Made by a program: the position numbers and the translations under genes. A DNA stretch of 64,000 nt from Candidatus Galacturonatibacter soehngenii (GTDB taxonomy: Bacteria; Bacillota; Clostridia; Lachnospirales; Lachnospiraceae). Under the pieces are notes generated by a model. It was given only the letters and a program-made list of their open reading frames with translations. It did not search any database and had not been told where the DNA came from. This document shows positions 8,371-17,581 of this stretch, piece by piece (the stretch's first letter is position 1; each line of letters starts with the position of its first letter). Where the stretch lies: NCBI RefSeq assembly GCF_008830185.1, contig NZ_WAGX01000004.1, positions 1 to 64,000 on the forward strand, written 5' to 3'.

Positions 8371-9708
8371 ATGAAATTATTATTTATTTCACTCGGCTGT
8401 GATAAAAATCTTGTCGATACAGAAATTATGCTTGGAATTCTTTCCAAGGGAGGATTTGAATTTACGGATGATGAAACACAGGCAGATGTAATTGTTGTAA
8501 ATACCTGTTGCTTTATCAATGATGCAAAAGAAGAGAGTATTAATACGCTTTTAGAAATGGCAGAGTATAAAAAAACAGGTAGCTGCAAAGCATTAATTGC
8601 AGCTGGATGTATGGCACAAAGATATAAGCAAGAAATCCAAGAAGAAATTAAAGAAGTGGATGCTATTATAGGAACCACATCAATTGATAGTATTTTAGAT
8701 GCGGTAAACACAAGTTTAAAAGGGCAAAAAGCTCAGTTTATAGAAAATATAGACCGAATACCAGCACAAAAAGGCAATCGAGTGGTTACAACAGGAGGCT
8801 ATTATGCACATTTAAAAATAGCAGAAGGATGTAATAAACATTGTACCTATTGTATCATTCCAAAAATCCGCGGTAATTATCGAAGCGTACCGATGGAAGA
8901 ATTAATCGAAGAAGCAAAATCTCTTGCAGAACAAGGGATAAAGGAGTTGATCTTAGTTGCACAAGAAACAACGCTTTATGGTATGGATTTGTATGGCGAA
9001 AAAAGACTTCCAGCTTTATTAAAAGAGCTATGTAAAATCAGAGGAATTGTCTGGATTCGTATTCAATACTGCTATCCAGAAGAAATTACAGATGAGCTTA
9101 TTGAAACGATTAAAACAGAACCGAAAATATGTCATTATCTTGATTTGCCAATTCAACATGCTAATGATGAGATATTAAAAAGAATGGGTAGAAGAACCAA
9201 TAAGGCCCAGCTAGTACAAATTATTGAAAAGCTTAGAAATGAGATTTCAGATATTGCACTTCGTACCACGTTAATCACAGGTTTCCCAGGTGAAACAAAA
9301 GAGCAGCATGAAGAACTTGTGGATTTTATTGATGAAATGGAATTCGATCGTTTGGGTGTATTTACCTATTCTCCTGAAGAGAATACGCCAGCGGCTTTGA
9401 TGGACAATCAAGTGGAAGAAGAGGTTAAGGAAGAACGTCGGGCTGAACTAATGGAACTTCAGCAAGAAATTGTATTTGATAATGAAGATAAGATGGTTGG
9501 TAGAATCGTAACGGTTTTAATCGAAGGTAAAGTAGTAGATGAAAATGCTTATGTTGGAAGAACCTATAAAGATGCTCCAAATGTAGATGGATACATCTTC
9601 GTTCATACCGATGAAGAATTAATATCGGGAGATTTTGTAAAAGTAAAAGTAACTGGTGCAGTAGAGTATGATTTGATAGGAGAGATTGTAGATGAATTTA
9701 CCGAATAA
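8371..9708 (+). CDS. rimO: Ribosomal protein S12 methylthiotransferase RimO
   Basis: A radical SAM enzyme (445 aa) that adds a methylthio group to the conserved aspartate of ribosomal protein S12. The N-terminal domain binds an auxiliary cluster with cysteines in SLGCDKNLVDTE, NTCCFI and AGCMAQRY. The radical SAM motif CNKHCTYC is near residue 155, and a C-terminal TRAM domain follows. SLGCDKNLVD (rather than MiaB-type sequence) points to RimO. The frame is open 22 codons upstream, but ATG 8371 has TAGGAG at the right distance and matches the family N-terminus. It overlaps pgsA by 17 bases. Confidence 0.95.
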   Translation: MKLLFISLGCDKNLVDTEIMLGILSKGGFEFTDDETQADVIVVNTCCFINDAKEESINTLLEMAEYKKTGSCKALIAAGCMAQRYKQEIQEEIKEVDAIIGTTSIDSILDAVNTSLKGQKAQFIENIDRIPAQKGNRVVTTGGYYAHLKIAEGCNKHCTYCIIPKIRGNYRSVPMEELIEEAKSLAEQGIKELILVAQETTLYGMDLYGEKRLPALLKELCKIRGIVWIRIQYCYPEEITDELIETIKTEPKICHYLDLPIQHANDEILKRMGRRTNKAQLVQIIEKLRNEISDIALRTTLITGFPGETKEQHEELVDFIDEMEFDRLGVFTYSPEENTPAALMDNQVEEEVKEERRAELMELQQEIVFDNEDKMVGRIVTVLIEGKVVDENAYVGRTYKDAPNVDGYIFVHTDEELISGDFVKVKVTGAVEYDLIGEIVDEFTE

Positions 9709-10240
9709 ATTAACTATTTTAAGGGTAATCATGATTCCATTTTTTTTAATCTTTATGCTGACCGATTTTATGGGAGCCAATAGCAAATACATTGCATTGA
9801 CCTTATTTGTAATTGCTAGTTTTACTGATTTTTTAGATGGGTATCTGGCACGTAAGTATAAGTTGGTAACAAACTTTGGAAAGTTTATGGATCCTCTTGC
9901 GGACAAGCTATTGGTGAGTGCAGCTTTAATTTCATTTGTAGAACTTCAGGCCTTATCAGCGTGGATTGTTATTACAATCATAAGTCGTGAGTTTATTATC
10001 AGTGGATTTCGTCTTGTTGCTTCGGATAATGGGGTGGTTATAGCCGCTAGTTATTGGGGTAAGTTTAAGACTGTAGCACAGATGATTATGATTATTTTAT
10101 TAATAATAGATATTCAGGCAAGTTATTTTGTTATTCTGGAAAACATTTTTATTTATCTGGCATTAATTTTGACAATTGTATCCCTGTTGGATTATTTGAT
10201 AAAGAATAAGGATGTTTTAAGGGAAAGGAGTGTTAAGTAA
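9692..10240 (+). CDS. pgsA: CDP-diacylglycerol-glycerol-3-phosphate 3-phosphatidyltransferase
   Basis: This 182-aa integral membrane enzyme makes phosphatidylglycerolphosphate from CDP-diacylglycerol and glycerol-3-phosphate. The CDP-alcohol phosphotransferase motif D-x2-D-G-x2-A-R-x8-G-x3-D-x3-D is complete in DFLDGYLARKYKLVTN plus FGKFMDPLADK (about residues 46-72). Several hydrophobic helices follow. It overlaps the end of rimO and its stop overlaps the cinA start (TAATG), so the three genes are translationally coupled. The pair pgsA-cinA is common in Firmicutes. Confidence 0.94.
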   Translation: MNLPNKLTILRVIMIPFFLIFMLTDFMGANSKYIALTLFVIASFTDFLDGYLARKYKLVTNFGKFMDPLADKLLVSAALISFVELQALSAWIVITIISREFIISGFRLVASDNGVVIAASYWGKFKTVAQMIMIILLIIDIQASYFVILENIFIYLALILTIVSLLDYLIKNKDVLRERSVK

Positions 10241-11490
10241 TGGTTGTTGAATTGATATCGGTTGGAACGGAACTTTTACTAGGCAATACAGTCAATACAA
10301 ATGCAAGTTTTCTAGCAGAAAAATGTGCTGCACTTGGACTATCGTTATATTATCAAACAACAGTGGGCGATAATTTTAATCGTTTGGAAGAAACACTTCA
10401 GGTGGCGCTTAATCGTTCGGATGTAGTCATTTTAACAGGCGGGCTTGGTCCTACACAAGATGATTTAACGAAGGAAGTTGCGGCAAAGGTAATGGGAAAA
10501 GCACTTGTAGAAGATACTCATACCAAGGAAAGAATTACGGAATATTTTAATAAGAGTCAGGTAAAAACTATAACAGAAAACAACTGGAAGCAGGCTCTGA
10601 TACCAGAAGGTGCTATTGTCGTAGATAATAACAATGGAACAGCCCCAGGAATTATCATAGAAGAAAATAATAAATCGATTATTATGCTTCCAGGTCCTCC
10701 AAATGAATTAATTCCGATGTTTATGGAGGAGATTTATGGTTATTTGAATAAACTACAGCCAGAAATCATTTATTCACAAATTGTGAAATTATGTGGTATT
10801 GGAGAGAGTACGGCAGAAACTATGATTCAAGACCTTATTTCAGAACAAAGCAACCCAACCATTGCTCCTTATGCAAAAGTTGGGGAAGTTCATCTAAGGG
10901 TGACTGCAAAAGCAAGAGATGAAGAAGAGGCTAAAAAGTTAATTAAACCAGTTGTAAAAGAATTAAAAGCAAGGTTTGGAAACAATGTATTTTCTACTGA
11001 TGAAAATGAGACATTAGAAGAAGCAGTTATAAAGTTATTGACAAAAAATGAGCTTACTCTTACTACAGCTGAATCCTGTACTGGTGGTATGTTGGCGGCG
11101 AGATTGGTTAATGTACCTGGCGTATCTGAAGTGTTTCGACAAGGATTTATCACTTATTCGAATAAGTCCAAACGTAAAATATTAAGCGTACAAAAAAGTA
11201 CATTAAAAAAATTTGGGGCTGTGAGTGAAAAGACAGCTAAAGAAATGGCTAAAGGTGGTGTCTTTGCAACGGATTCTGATCTCTGTGTTTCTATTACAGG
11301 AATAGCAGGCCCAGATGGCGGTACAGAAGAAAAACCAGTTGGATTGGTATATATTGCATGCTATATTAACGATAAAGTAACAGTAAAAGAATTTCACTTT
11401 AAAGGAAACAGAGCTAAAATTAGAGAGCAGTCTGTAGTTCGTGCACTTACCTTATTAAGAGAATGTATTCTTGATGTATATAATAAATAG
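10240..11490 (+). CDS. cinA: CinA-family protein (competence/damage-inducible, NMN amidase domain)
   Basis: The 416-aa protein has an N-terminal MoCF/MoaB-like domain (ELISVGTELLLGNTVNTNA, then LTGGLGPTQDDLTKE) and a C-terminal CinA amidohydrolase domain (LTTAESCTGGMLAARLVNV, then SITGIAGPDGG). Family members hydrolyse NMN to NaMN and ADP-ribose-type pyrophosphates, so a pyridine-nucleotide salvage role is likely. The length is usual for the two-domain form. AAAGGAGTG precedes the ATG, which overlaps the pgsA stop by one base. In several Gram-positive bacteria cinA is co-transcribed with recA, but here recA is 37 kb away. Confidence 0.93.
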   Translation: MVVELISVGTELLLGNTVNTNASFLAEKCAALGLSLYYQTTVGDNFNRLEETLQVALNRSDVVILTGGLGPTQDDLTKEVAAKVMGKALVEDTHTKERITEYFNKSQVKTITENNWKQALIPEGAIVVDNNNGTAPGIIIEENNKSIIMLPGPPNELIPMFMEEIYGYLNKLQPEIIYSQIVKLCGIGESTAETMIQDLISEQSNPTIAPYAKVGEVHLRVTAKARDEEEAKKLIKPVVKELKARFGNNVFSTDENETLEEAVIKLLTKNELTLTTAESCTGGMLAARLVNVPGVSEVFRQGFITYSNKSKRKILSVQKSTLKKFGAVSEKTAKEMAKGGVFATDSDLCVSITGIAGPDGGTEEKPVGLVYIACYINDKVTVKEFHFKGNRAKIREQSVVRALTLLRECILDVYNK

Positions 11491-11505
11491 GAAATAAAAA
11501 TAGTA

Positions 11506-11534
11506 TTTACATAATTTTTTATATATGTTATACT
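11506..11534 (+). promoter_or_regulatory. Promoter for rpsO
   Basis: TTTACA (11506-11511), a 17-base spacer and TATACT (11529-11534) predict a start near 11541 and a leader of about 120 bases before rpsO. Confidence 0.8.
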
Positions 11535-11557
11535 ATCTCAGGTATGAAAAATTAGCC

Positions 11558-11598
11558 AATATTCAGAATTTGGACACTCCGACCTAATTCTTAGTATT
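11558..11598 (+). promoter_or_regulatory. Hairpin in rpsO leader, possible S15 autoregulatory site
   Basis: A long imperfect stem pairs 11558-11573 with 11583-11598 (13 pairs plus one wobble of 16) around a 9-base loop. A second small hairpin (AAGC to GCTT) lies before the ribosome site. S15 is known to repress its own mRNA through leader structures in several bacteria; that this is such a site is inference. Confidence 0.45.
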
Positions 11599-11663
11599 CA
11601 TAACAAATTAAGCGACTTATTGCTTATCTTGTTTGGCGGTTTAAAATGAAGGAGGAAATTAAA

Positions 11664-11930
11664 ATGATTTCAAAGGAAAAAAAGGCTGAAATTATTAAGG
11701 CTTATGCTAGAACAGAAGGAGATACAGGATCACCTGAAGTTCAGATTGCAATTTTGACTGAAAGAATCACTGAGTTAACTGAGCATTTGAAAAGCAACAA
11801 CAAAGATCACCATTCAAGAAGAGGACTTTTCAAAATGGTTGGTCAAAGAAGAGGATTACTTGCATATTTAAAGAAAACTGATATCGAAAGATATCGTGCT
11901 TTAATTGAGCGTTTAGGACTCAGAAAGTAA
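11664..11930 (+). CDS. rpsO: 30S ribosomal protein S15
   Basis: The small primary 16S rRNA-binding protein (88 aa, the usual length) organises the platform of the 30S subunit. The family signature is clear: [20 protein letters not shown], then [15 protein letters not shown] and the [12 protein letters not shown] rRNA-contact region. An in-frame ATG lies 18 bases upstream, but AAGGAGGAAATTAAA directly precedes ATG 11664 and the protein then begins [10 protein letters not shown] as expected. It has its own promoter and terminator and is followed by pnp, the common bacterial order. Confidence 0.97.
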   Translation: MISKEKKAEIIKAYARTEGDTGSPEVQIAILTERITELTEHLKSNNKDHHSRRGLFKMVGQRRGLLAYLKKTDIERYRALIERLGLRK

Positions 11931-11951
11931 TCTTTGCCAAATGCTAGAATT

Positions 11952-11978
11952 AGGGCGGAGGAATCCGCCCTATATTTA
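11952..11978 (+). terminator. Terminator after rpsO
   Basis: AGGGCGGA (11952-11959) and TCCGCCCT (11964-11971) form a perfect 8-bp GC-rich stem with a GGAA loop. The downstream tract is only modestly T-rich, so some readthrough into pnp is likely. Confidence 0.75.
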
Positions 11979-12045
11979 TATAATAGGAAATCTTATTTGA
12001 CGTTCCTATTTTAGCTTTAAAAAGAAAATAGGTAAAAGAATGTAC

Positions 12046-12106
12046 CCGAGACCACTGAAAAGTATATTTTACGTATATTTTAAAGTATGTTTTTCAGTAG
12101 TTTCGG
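12046..12106 (+). promoter_or_regulatory. Long hairpin in pnp leader
   Basis: CCGAGACCACTGAAAA (12046-12061) pairs with TTTTCAGTAGTTTCGG (12091-12106) over 16 positions, two as G-U; a bulged C allows about four more pairs outward. It ends 39 bases before the pnp start. In E. coli a pnp leader stem is cut by RNase III and then used for autoregulation by PNPase; a similar role here is inferred from position and shape only. Confidence 0.5.
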
Positions 12107-12144
12107 TATCTTTTGCCACTATAAAAAGTAAAAGGAGATACAGT

Positions 12145-14232
12145 ATGTTTAAAAGTTTTTCAATGGAATTGGCTGGCAGAACATTAACAGTTGATGTAGG
12201 CCGTGTGGCAGCGCAAGCGAATGGTGCTGCACTTATGCATTATGGAGAGACAGTTGTTTTATCAACTGCTACTGCATCTGAAAAGCCTAGAGAAGGAATA
12301 GATTTTTTCCCTCTTAGTGTGGAGTATGAAGAAAAATTATATGCAGTAGGAAAAATCCCAGGAGGATTTAACAAAAGAGAAGGTAAGGCATCAGAGAATG
12401 CAATTCTTACTTCCAGAGTTATCGATAGACCGATGCGTCCATTATTTCCAAAGGATTATAGAAATGATGTTACTTTGAATAATCTTGTTTTATCGGTTGA
12501 TCCTGACTGTAGTCCAGAATTAACTGCAATGCTTGGTTCAGCAATCGCAACAGCGATTTCAGATATTCCATTTGATGGTCCTTGTGCGACCACACAAGTT
12601 GGTTTGGTAAATGGTGAATTTGTATTTAATCCAAATGCAGAACAAAAATCAATTTCAGATTTACAACTAACAGTAGCTTCTACAAGCGAAAAAGTTATCA
12701 TGATTGAAGCTGGAGCAAATGAAGTTCCAGAAGATAAAATGATAGAGGCTATTTTTGCAGCTCATGAGTTAAACCAAAAGGTAATTGAGTTTATTAATAA
12801 AATCGTAGCAGAGTGCGGAAAGCAAAAACATGCCTACGAAAGCTGTGCAATACCAGAAGAATTATTTGCAGCAATGAAGGAGATTGTTACTCCACAAGAA
12901 ATGGAAGAAGCTGTATTTACAGATGTAAAACAAGTAAGAGAAGAAAATATAAGAATTATTAGAGATAAATTTAATGAGGCATTTGCGGAAAAAGAAGAGT
13001 GGCTTTCTCTTATTGACGAAGCATTGTATCAGTATCAGAAGAAGACTGTTCGTAAGATGATATTAAAGGATCAGAAACGTCCAGATGGAAGAGCAGTTGA
13101 TGAAATCAGAAAGCTTTCTGCTGAAATTGATATTATACCTAGAGTTCATGGATCAGGTATGTTTACACGTGGACAGACTCAGATTTGTACGATTACAACC
13201 TTAGCGCCATTATCAGATGCGCAAAGAATTGATGGACTGGATGAAGCAGAAAAGTCCAAACGTTATATGCATCACTATAACTTCCCATCATATTCAGTTG
13301 GTGAGACAAAGCCATCTAGAGGACCAGGTCGTCGTGAAATTGGACATGGAGCATTAGCGGAAAAAGCATTGATTCCAGTGCTTCCTAGTGAAGAAGAATT
13401 TCCATATGCAATCAGAACTGTGTCAGAGACGTTTGAGTCAAATGGTTCTACATCTCAGGCAAGTATCTGTGCGTCTACGTTGTCATTGATGGCAGCAGGT
13501 GTACCAATCAAAAAACCAGTAGCAGGTATCTCAACAGGATTAGTGACTGGTGATACAGACGATGAATATATTGTATTAACAGATATTCAAGGACTGGAAG
13601 ATTTCTTTGGTGACATGGACTTTAAGGTTGCTGGTACACATGATGGTATCACAGCAATTCAAATGGATATAAAAATTCATGGTTTGACCAGACCAATTAT
13701 TGAAGAGGCTATCAGAAAGACAAAGGAAGCCAGAACCTTTATTTTAAATGAAGTTCTTATTCCTACCATTGATAAGCCAAGAGAAGAAGTTGGTAAATAC
13801 GCGCCTAAGATTGTACAGATTCAGGTTGATCCAGCAAAGATTAGCGAGATTATTGGACAAAAAGGTAAGACAATTAATAAAATTATTGAAGAAACTGGTG
13901 TTAAGATTGATATCACAGATGACGGAAAAGTATCAATCTGTGGCATTGATGCAACAGGTATTGAAAGAGCAAAAGAAATCATTTTAGCTATCGTAACTGA
14001 TATTGAGGCAGGTCAAGTTATGACAGGTAAAGTTGTTAGAATTATGCAATTTGGAGCGTTTGTTGAATTAGCTCCAAATAAAGATGGTTTAATTCACATT
14101 TCTAAATTATCAAAAGAACGTGTTAATAAAGTGGAAGACGTTGTAAATATTGGTGATGTTGTTACTGTAAAAGTAATTGAAGTTGATAAAATGGGTAGAA
14201 TTAATCTAAGTATGCGTGATTTAACTGAATAA
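12145..14232 (+). CDS. pnp: Polyribonucleotide nucleotidyltransferase (PNPase)
   Basis: A 695-aa phosphorolytic 3'-5' exoribonuclease of mRNA decay. Two RNase PH domains (residues about 1-215 and 300-530) flank an all-helical linker; KIHGLTRPIIEEAI and the phosphate-site region GSTSQASICASTLSLMAAG are recognisable. A KH domain (about 555-610, with IGQKGKTINKIIEETG) and a C-terminal S1 domain (about 620-690, with FGAFVELAPNKDGLIHISKL) follow. The open frame begins 35 codons earlier inside the leader hairpin, but AAAGGAGATACAGT places the start at ATG 12145, giving the family N-terminus MFKSFSMELAGR. Confidence 0.97.
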   Translation: MFKSFSMELAGRTLTVDVGRVAAQANGAALMHYGETVVLSTATASEKPREGIDFFPLSVEYEEKLYAVGKIPGGFNKREGKASENAILTSRVIDRPMRPLFPKDYRNDVTLNNLVLSVDPDCSPELTAMLGSAIATAISDIPFDGPCATTQVGLVNGEFVFNPNAEQKSISDLQLTVASTSEKVIMIEAGANEVPEDKMIEAIFAAHELNQKVIEFINKIVAECGKQKHAYESCAIPEELFAAMKEIVTPQEMEEAVFTDVKQVREENIRIIRDKFNEAFAEKEEWLSLIDEALYQYQKKTVRKMILKDQKRPDGRAVDEIRKLSAEIDIIPRVHGSGMFTRGQTQICTITTLAPLSDAQRIDGLDEAEKSKRYMHHYNFPSYSVGETKPSRGPGRREIGHGALAEKALIPVLPSEEEFPYAIRTVSETFESNGSTSQASICASTLSLMAAGVPIKKPVAGISTGLVTGDTDDEYIVLTDIQGLEDFFGDMDFKVAGTHDGITAIQMDIKIHGLTRPIIEEAIRKTKEARTFILNEVLIPTIDKPREEVGKYAPKIVQIQVDPAKISEIIGQKGKTINKIIEETGVKIDITDDGKVSICGIDATGIERAKEIILAIVTDIEAGQVMTGKVVRIMQFGAFVELAPNKDGLIHISKLSKERVNKVEDVVNIGDVVTVKVIEVDKMGRINLSMRDLTE

Positions 14233-14242
14233 GACTTTTAAA

Positions 14243-14270
14243 AGGGGTTCCTAATGGGAACCTCTTTTTG
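14243..14270 (+). terminator. Terminator after pnp
   Basis: AGGGGTTCC and GGGAACCTCT form a 9-bp stem (one G-U) with a TAAT loop, followed by TTTTT. Confidence 0.85.
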
Positions 14271-14386
14271 TAGGCGCACTAGCAAAGAGTAGGGGTTAGG
14301 AGAGTATTTAAGGGGAGTATTCCTTTACAGCAAGTAGGAAGTGGTGTATAATCGGAGCAGAATAAAAGAAAGGCTTGGTTAATAAT

Positions 14387-15187
14387 ATGTATTTAGCAGA
14401 TTATCATATTCACACAAGGTATTCCTTTGATGGAGTTGAAAGAATAGAAGATATATGCAACAAAGCGATAGAATTAGGTATGGATGAAATTGCATTAACA
14501 GATCATATGGACATCTTTAGTAATAAGCCTTATGGAGACGTTCTAGATTGCAGGCAGTTATATAACGAAATTGACCAAATGAAAGAAAAATTTGAAGGTA
14601 GGCTTACGATTCGAAAAGGAATTGAATTAGGACAACCACAAGCAAATCCTGTGGAAGCAAAGCAATTTTTACAAGATTATACTTTAGATTTTGTGATTGG
14701 TTCCATTCATAACATCCGAGATGATGTTGATGTGTATGAATATGATTTTAAGAAACTGGATTGTAATAAAGTATATGAAGACTACATAGAAGCATTGATT
14801 GAGCTTGCTATGAACTATGATTTTGATGTAGTGGGTCACCTTACCTACCCGCTTCGTTATATGTTTCAAAGAGAAGGAGTAAGACTTAACTTGGATCCTT
14901 ATGAAGATAGGTTTCGAAAACTTTTTAAGATAGTAATACAACGAGGCAAAGGAATTGAGGTTAATACATCTGGTTTGTTACAGTCTATGAATGAAACGAT
15001 GCCTTCTTTATCTGTAATAAAGCTTTATAAAGAGTGCGGTGGAGAAGTGATTACGATTGGTTCAGACGCACACAGGATAGAACATTTGTCAACTACAATT
15101 AGACAAGGACAAGATTTGATTAGAGAAGCTGGATTTGAATATATTACTACCTTTGAAGAACGAAAACCTATTTTTAAAAAAATATAA
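14387..15187 (+). CDS. PHP-domain phosphatase, histidinol-phosphatase family
   Basis: The 266-aa metal-dependent hydrolase carries the PHP motifs: YHIHTRYSFDG (HxH) at the start, LTDHMDIF, the GIELGQPQ glutamate, GSIHNI, and a late GSDAH. It matches the HisJ/HisK-type histidinol-phosphatase family, which dephosphorylates L-histidinol phosphate, but no other his biosynthesis gene is nearby, so another phosphoester is possible. A TTG at 14375 is the first possible start, but the AAAGG site would be too close to it; ATG 14387 is preferred. Terminators stand on both sides, so it is probably transcribed alone. Confidence 0.8.
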   Translation: MYLADYHIHTRYSFDGVERIEDICNKAIELGMDEIALTDHMDIFSNKPYGDVLDCRQLYNEIDQMKEKFEGRLTIRKGIELGQPQANPVEAKQFLQDYTLDFVIGSIHNIRDDVDVYEYDFKKLDCNKVYEDYIEALIELAMNYDFDVVGHLTYPLRYMFQREGVRLNLDPYEDRFRKLFKIVIQRGKGIEVNTSGLLQSMNETMPSLSVIKLYKECGGEVITIGSDAHRIEHLSTTIRQGQDLIREAGFEYITTFEERKPIFKKI

Positions 15188-15219
15188 AGGGAACCCTCAA
15201 ACAAGTTAGGGTTCCTTTT
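15186..15219. terminator. Bidirectional terminator between PHP gene and dapL
   Basis: GGAACCCT and AGGGTTCC form a perfect 8-bp core with extra A-T pairs at the base and T runs on both strands. Confidence 0.85.
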
Positions 15220-15239
15220 ATGTTATACGGATTAATTTG

Positions 15240-16442
15240 CTACTTCGAAAGAAGTTTTTCGATTCTTTCCATTGCCTCAATGGTATTTTCTCTGTTTCCA
15301 AACGAAGTCAAACGGAAAAATTTCTGTCCGTTTTTACCAAAGCCTGCACCAGGTGTACCAACCACTTGAGCATTTTCTAGTAAGTAATCAAAAAAGGCCC
15401 AAGAATCCATACCATTTGGGCATTCAAACCAGATGTATGGAGAATTAATACCGCCAAAGAAGCGAATATTTTTCTTTGCAAGTGTATCAGCAATGATTTT
15501 AGCATTTTCTTGATAAAATTTAATGTTTTCTCTTGATTGTGCCATTCCTTCTTTTGAAAAAGCAGCAGCAGCACCCTTTTGTACGATATAAGATACACCG
15601 TTAAATTTAGTCGATTGTCTACGATTCCACATAGCATTCAGAGACATAACTGTTCCATTGGAAGCGGTAATGGTAAGCTCTTTAGGAACTACAGTATATC
15701 CACATCTTGTACCAGTAAATCCAGCTGTTTTTGACAAGGAACAAAATTCAATGGCACATTTTTTAGCACCTTCGATTGCAAAAATACTTCTTGGAAGAGA
15801 TTCATCTGTAATAAAAGCCTCGTATGCAGAGTCAAATAATATAATTGCATCATTTAATAACGCGTAATCAACCCATTCTTTTAACTGTTCTTTTGAATAA
15901 GTTGCACCTGTTGGATTGTTTGGTGAACAAAGGTATATAATATCTGCATGAACATTTTTATCTGGCATTGGTAAGAAATTATTCTCAACATTTGCATCAA
16001 TATAGATAATATTTCTTCCGTCCATAGTATTTGTATCAACATAAACTGGGTATACAGGATCTGGAACCATTACAATGTTATCTTTATCAAATAAATCGGT
16101 AATATTACCTGTATCACTCTTTGCTCCATCTGAAACAAAGATTTCATCCGCTTCTACTGATACGCCATTTCTTCCATAGTATTCAACAATTGCGTTACGA
16201 ACAAAATCATAACCTCTTTCTGGACCATATCCTTTAAAGGAATCCGAGGAAGCCATTGCATCAACACCTTCGTGAAGTGCATGAATCATCGTGCTTCCAA
16301 TAGGAAGCGTAACATCGCCAATACCAAGGCGAATTACTTTTTTATCAGGATTGGCAGTAGAATATTTTTCCACTCTATGAGCAATTTCTGAGAATAAATA
16401 ACTTTCTTTTAGATTTAAGTAATTTTCATTTAGTTTAGCCAT
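15240..16442 (-). CDS. dapL: LL-diaminopimelate aminotransferase
   Basis: A class I/II PLP aminotransferase (400 aa) that converts tetrahydrodipicolinate directly to LL-diaminopimelate, a short route to lysine and peptidoglycan. Family marks are the N-terminus KLNENYLNLKESYLFSEIA, RLGIGDVTLP, the substrate loop YLCSPNNPTGATY and the PLP-binding lysine in FCSLSKTAGFTGTRCGY. The length is normal. ATG 16442 is chosen over an upstream in-frame start because AAAGGAGAATCGT lies just before it. The gene faces the PHP gene across a shared terminator. Confidence 0.95.
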   Translation of the reverse strand: MAKLNENYLNLKESYLFSEIAHRVEKYSTANPDKKVIRLGIGDVTLPIGSTMIHALHEGVDAMASSDSFKGYGPERGYDFVRNAIVEYYGRNGVSVEADEIFVSDGAKSDTGNITDLFDKDNIVMVPDPVYPVYVDTNTMDGRNIIYIDANVENNFLPMPDKNVHADIIYLCSPNNPTGATYSKEQLKEWVDYALLNDAIILFDSAYEAFITDESLPRSIFAIEGAKKCAIEFCSLSKTAGFTGTRCGYTVVPKELTITASNGTVMSLNAMWNRRQSTKFNGVSYIVQKGAAAAFSKEGMAQSRENIKFYQENAKIIADTLAKKNIRFFGGINSPYIWFECPNGMDSWAFFDYLLENAQVVGTPGAGFGKNGQKFFRLTSFGNRENTIEAMERIEKLLSK

Positions 16443-16742
16443 ACGATTCTCCTTTACAATAAGCATTAAAAGAGCTTATATTTTATTTTAATGTTAACAA
16501 AGATAGTGTTCTTTGTCAAGACTACGCTTTTGATAATAATTCTTGATTAGAAAAAGCAAAATAATAGTTGAAAGAATAAAAGTAGTAGATTATAATATGT
16601 CTAGTTAAATTAACATATTCTTTTCTACTCATCTATCGCAATTGTCAAGGACTAAAATTTTATAAAATTTCATGATAGACAGGTATAGTCATGCTTTATA
16701 GTGAGAAGACTTTTACTAGAAAAATCTAGGAGGGATCTTACT

Positions 16743-17525
16743 ATGGCGCTTAATAAAGTTGAAATTTGTGGTGTAAACACATCTAAGTTACCTTTACTTA
16801 AAAATGATGAAAAAGAGCTTCTTTTTGAAAAGATTAAGCAGGGTGATGAAACTGCTAGAGAGACATATATAAAAGGAAACTTAAGATTGGTTCTCAGCGT
16901 AATTAAACGTTTTTCTAATAGCAATGAAAATGTAGACGATTTATTTCAAATTGGTTGCATTGGTCTTATTAAAGCAATTGATAATTTTGATTCAACATTA
17001 GATGTAAAATTCTCAACGTATGCGGTTCCAATGATTATCGGAGAGATAAGAAGATATCTACGCGATAACAATTCAATCAGAGTAAGTCGTTCACTTCGTG
17101 ATACCGCGTATAAAGCAATTTATGCAAAAGAAAATCTGATAAAAAAGAATTCCAAAGAGCCTACGATAAATGAAATTGCAACAGAGATTGGTATTAGTAA
17201 AGAAGATATAGCATTTGCACTGGATGCAATTCAAAATCCAGTTAGTTTATATGAACCTGTTTATACAGAAGGTGGAGACACGCTTTATGTAATGGATCAA
17301 ATTAGCGATAAGAAGAATAAGGAAGAAAATTGGGTAGAAGAAATTTCTCTTAGTGAAGCTATGAAAAAATTAAATGAAAGAGAAAGCTATATTATTAAAT
17401 TAAGATTTTTTGAAGGAAAGACACAAATGGAAGTGGCAAGTGAGATTAATATATCACAAGCCCAAGTATCAAGACTTGAAAAAAGTGCATTAAAGAATAT
17501 GAGAAATTATTTAAAAATAAAGTAG
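16743..17525 (+). CDS. sigG: Forespore RNA polymerase sigma factor SigG
   Basis: The 260-aa sigma-70 protein has the SigG-specific N-terminus NKVEICGVNTSKLPLLKN, which contacts the anti-sigma factor Gin/SpoIIAB. Region 2 follows (VDDLFQIGCIGLIKAIDNFD, then KFSTYAVPMIIGEIRRYLRD), then region 3 and a region 4 helix-turn-helix (QMEVASEINISQAQVSRLEK). It directs late forespore transcription, so the host makes endospores. An upstream TTG-type extension of 14 codons is possible, but GGAGGGATCTTACT precedes ATG 16743. In many clostridia sigG follows spoIIGA-sigE; here dapL precedes it in divergent orientation. Confidence 0.95.
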   Translation: MALNKVEICGVNTSKLPLLKNDEKELLFEKIKQGDETARETYIKGNLRLVLSVIKRFSNSNENVDDLFQIGCIGLIKAIDNFDSTLDVKFSTYAVPMIIGEIRRYLRDNNSIRVSRSLRDTAYKAIYAKENLIKKNSKEPTINEIATEIGISKEDIAFALDAIQNPVSLYEPVYTEGGDTLYVMDQISDKKNKEENWVEEISLSEAMKKLNERESYIIKLRFFEGKTQMEVASEINISQAQVSRLEKSALKNMRNYLKIK

Positions 17526-17581
17526 AAGCTTATATCGTTTCTACAAATTGTTGAATTACAATCTGTGAAAGAGGTAACATC

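Noticed and set aside
16443-16742. Forespore-type (SigF/SigG) promoter before sigG
   Set aside because: GTATA at about 16682 could be a -35, but no convincing -10 at the right distance was found.
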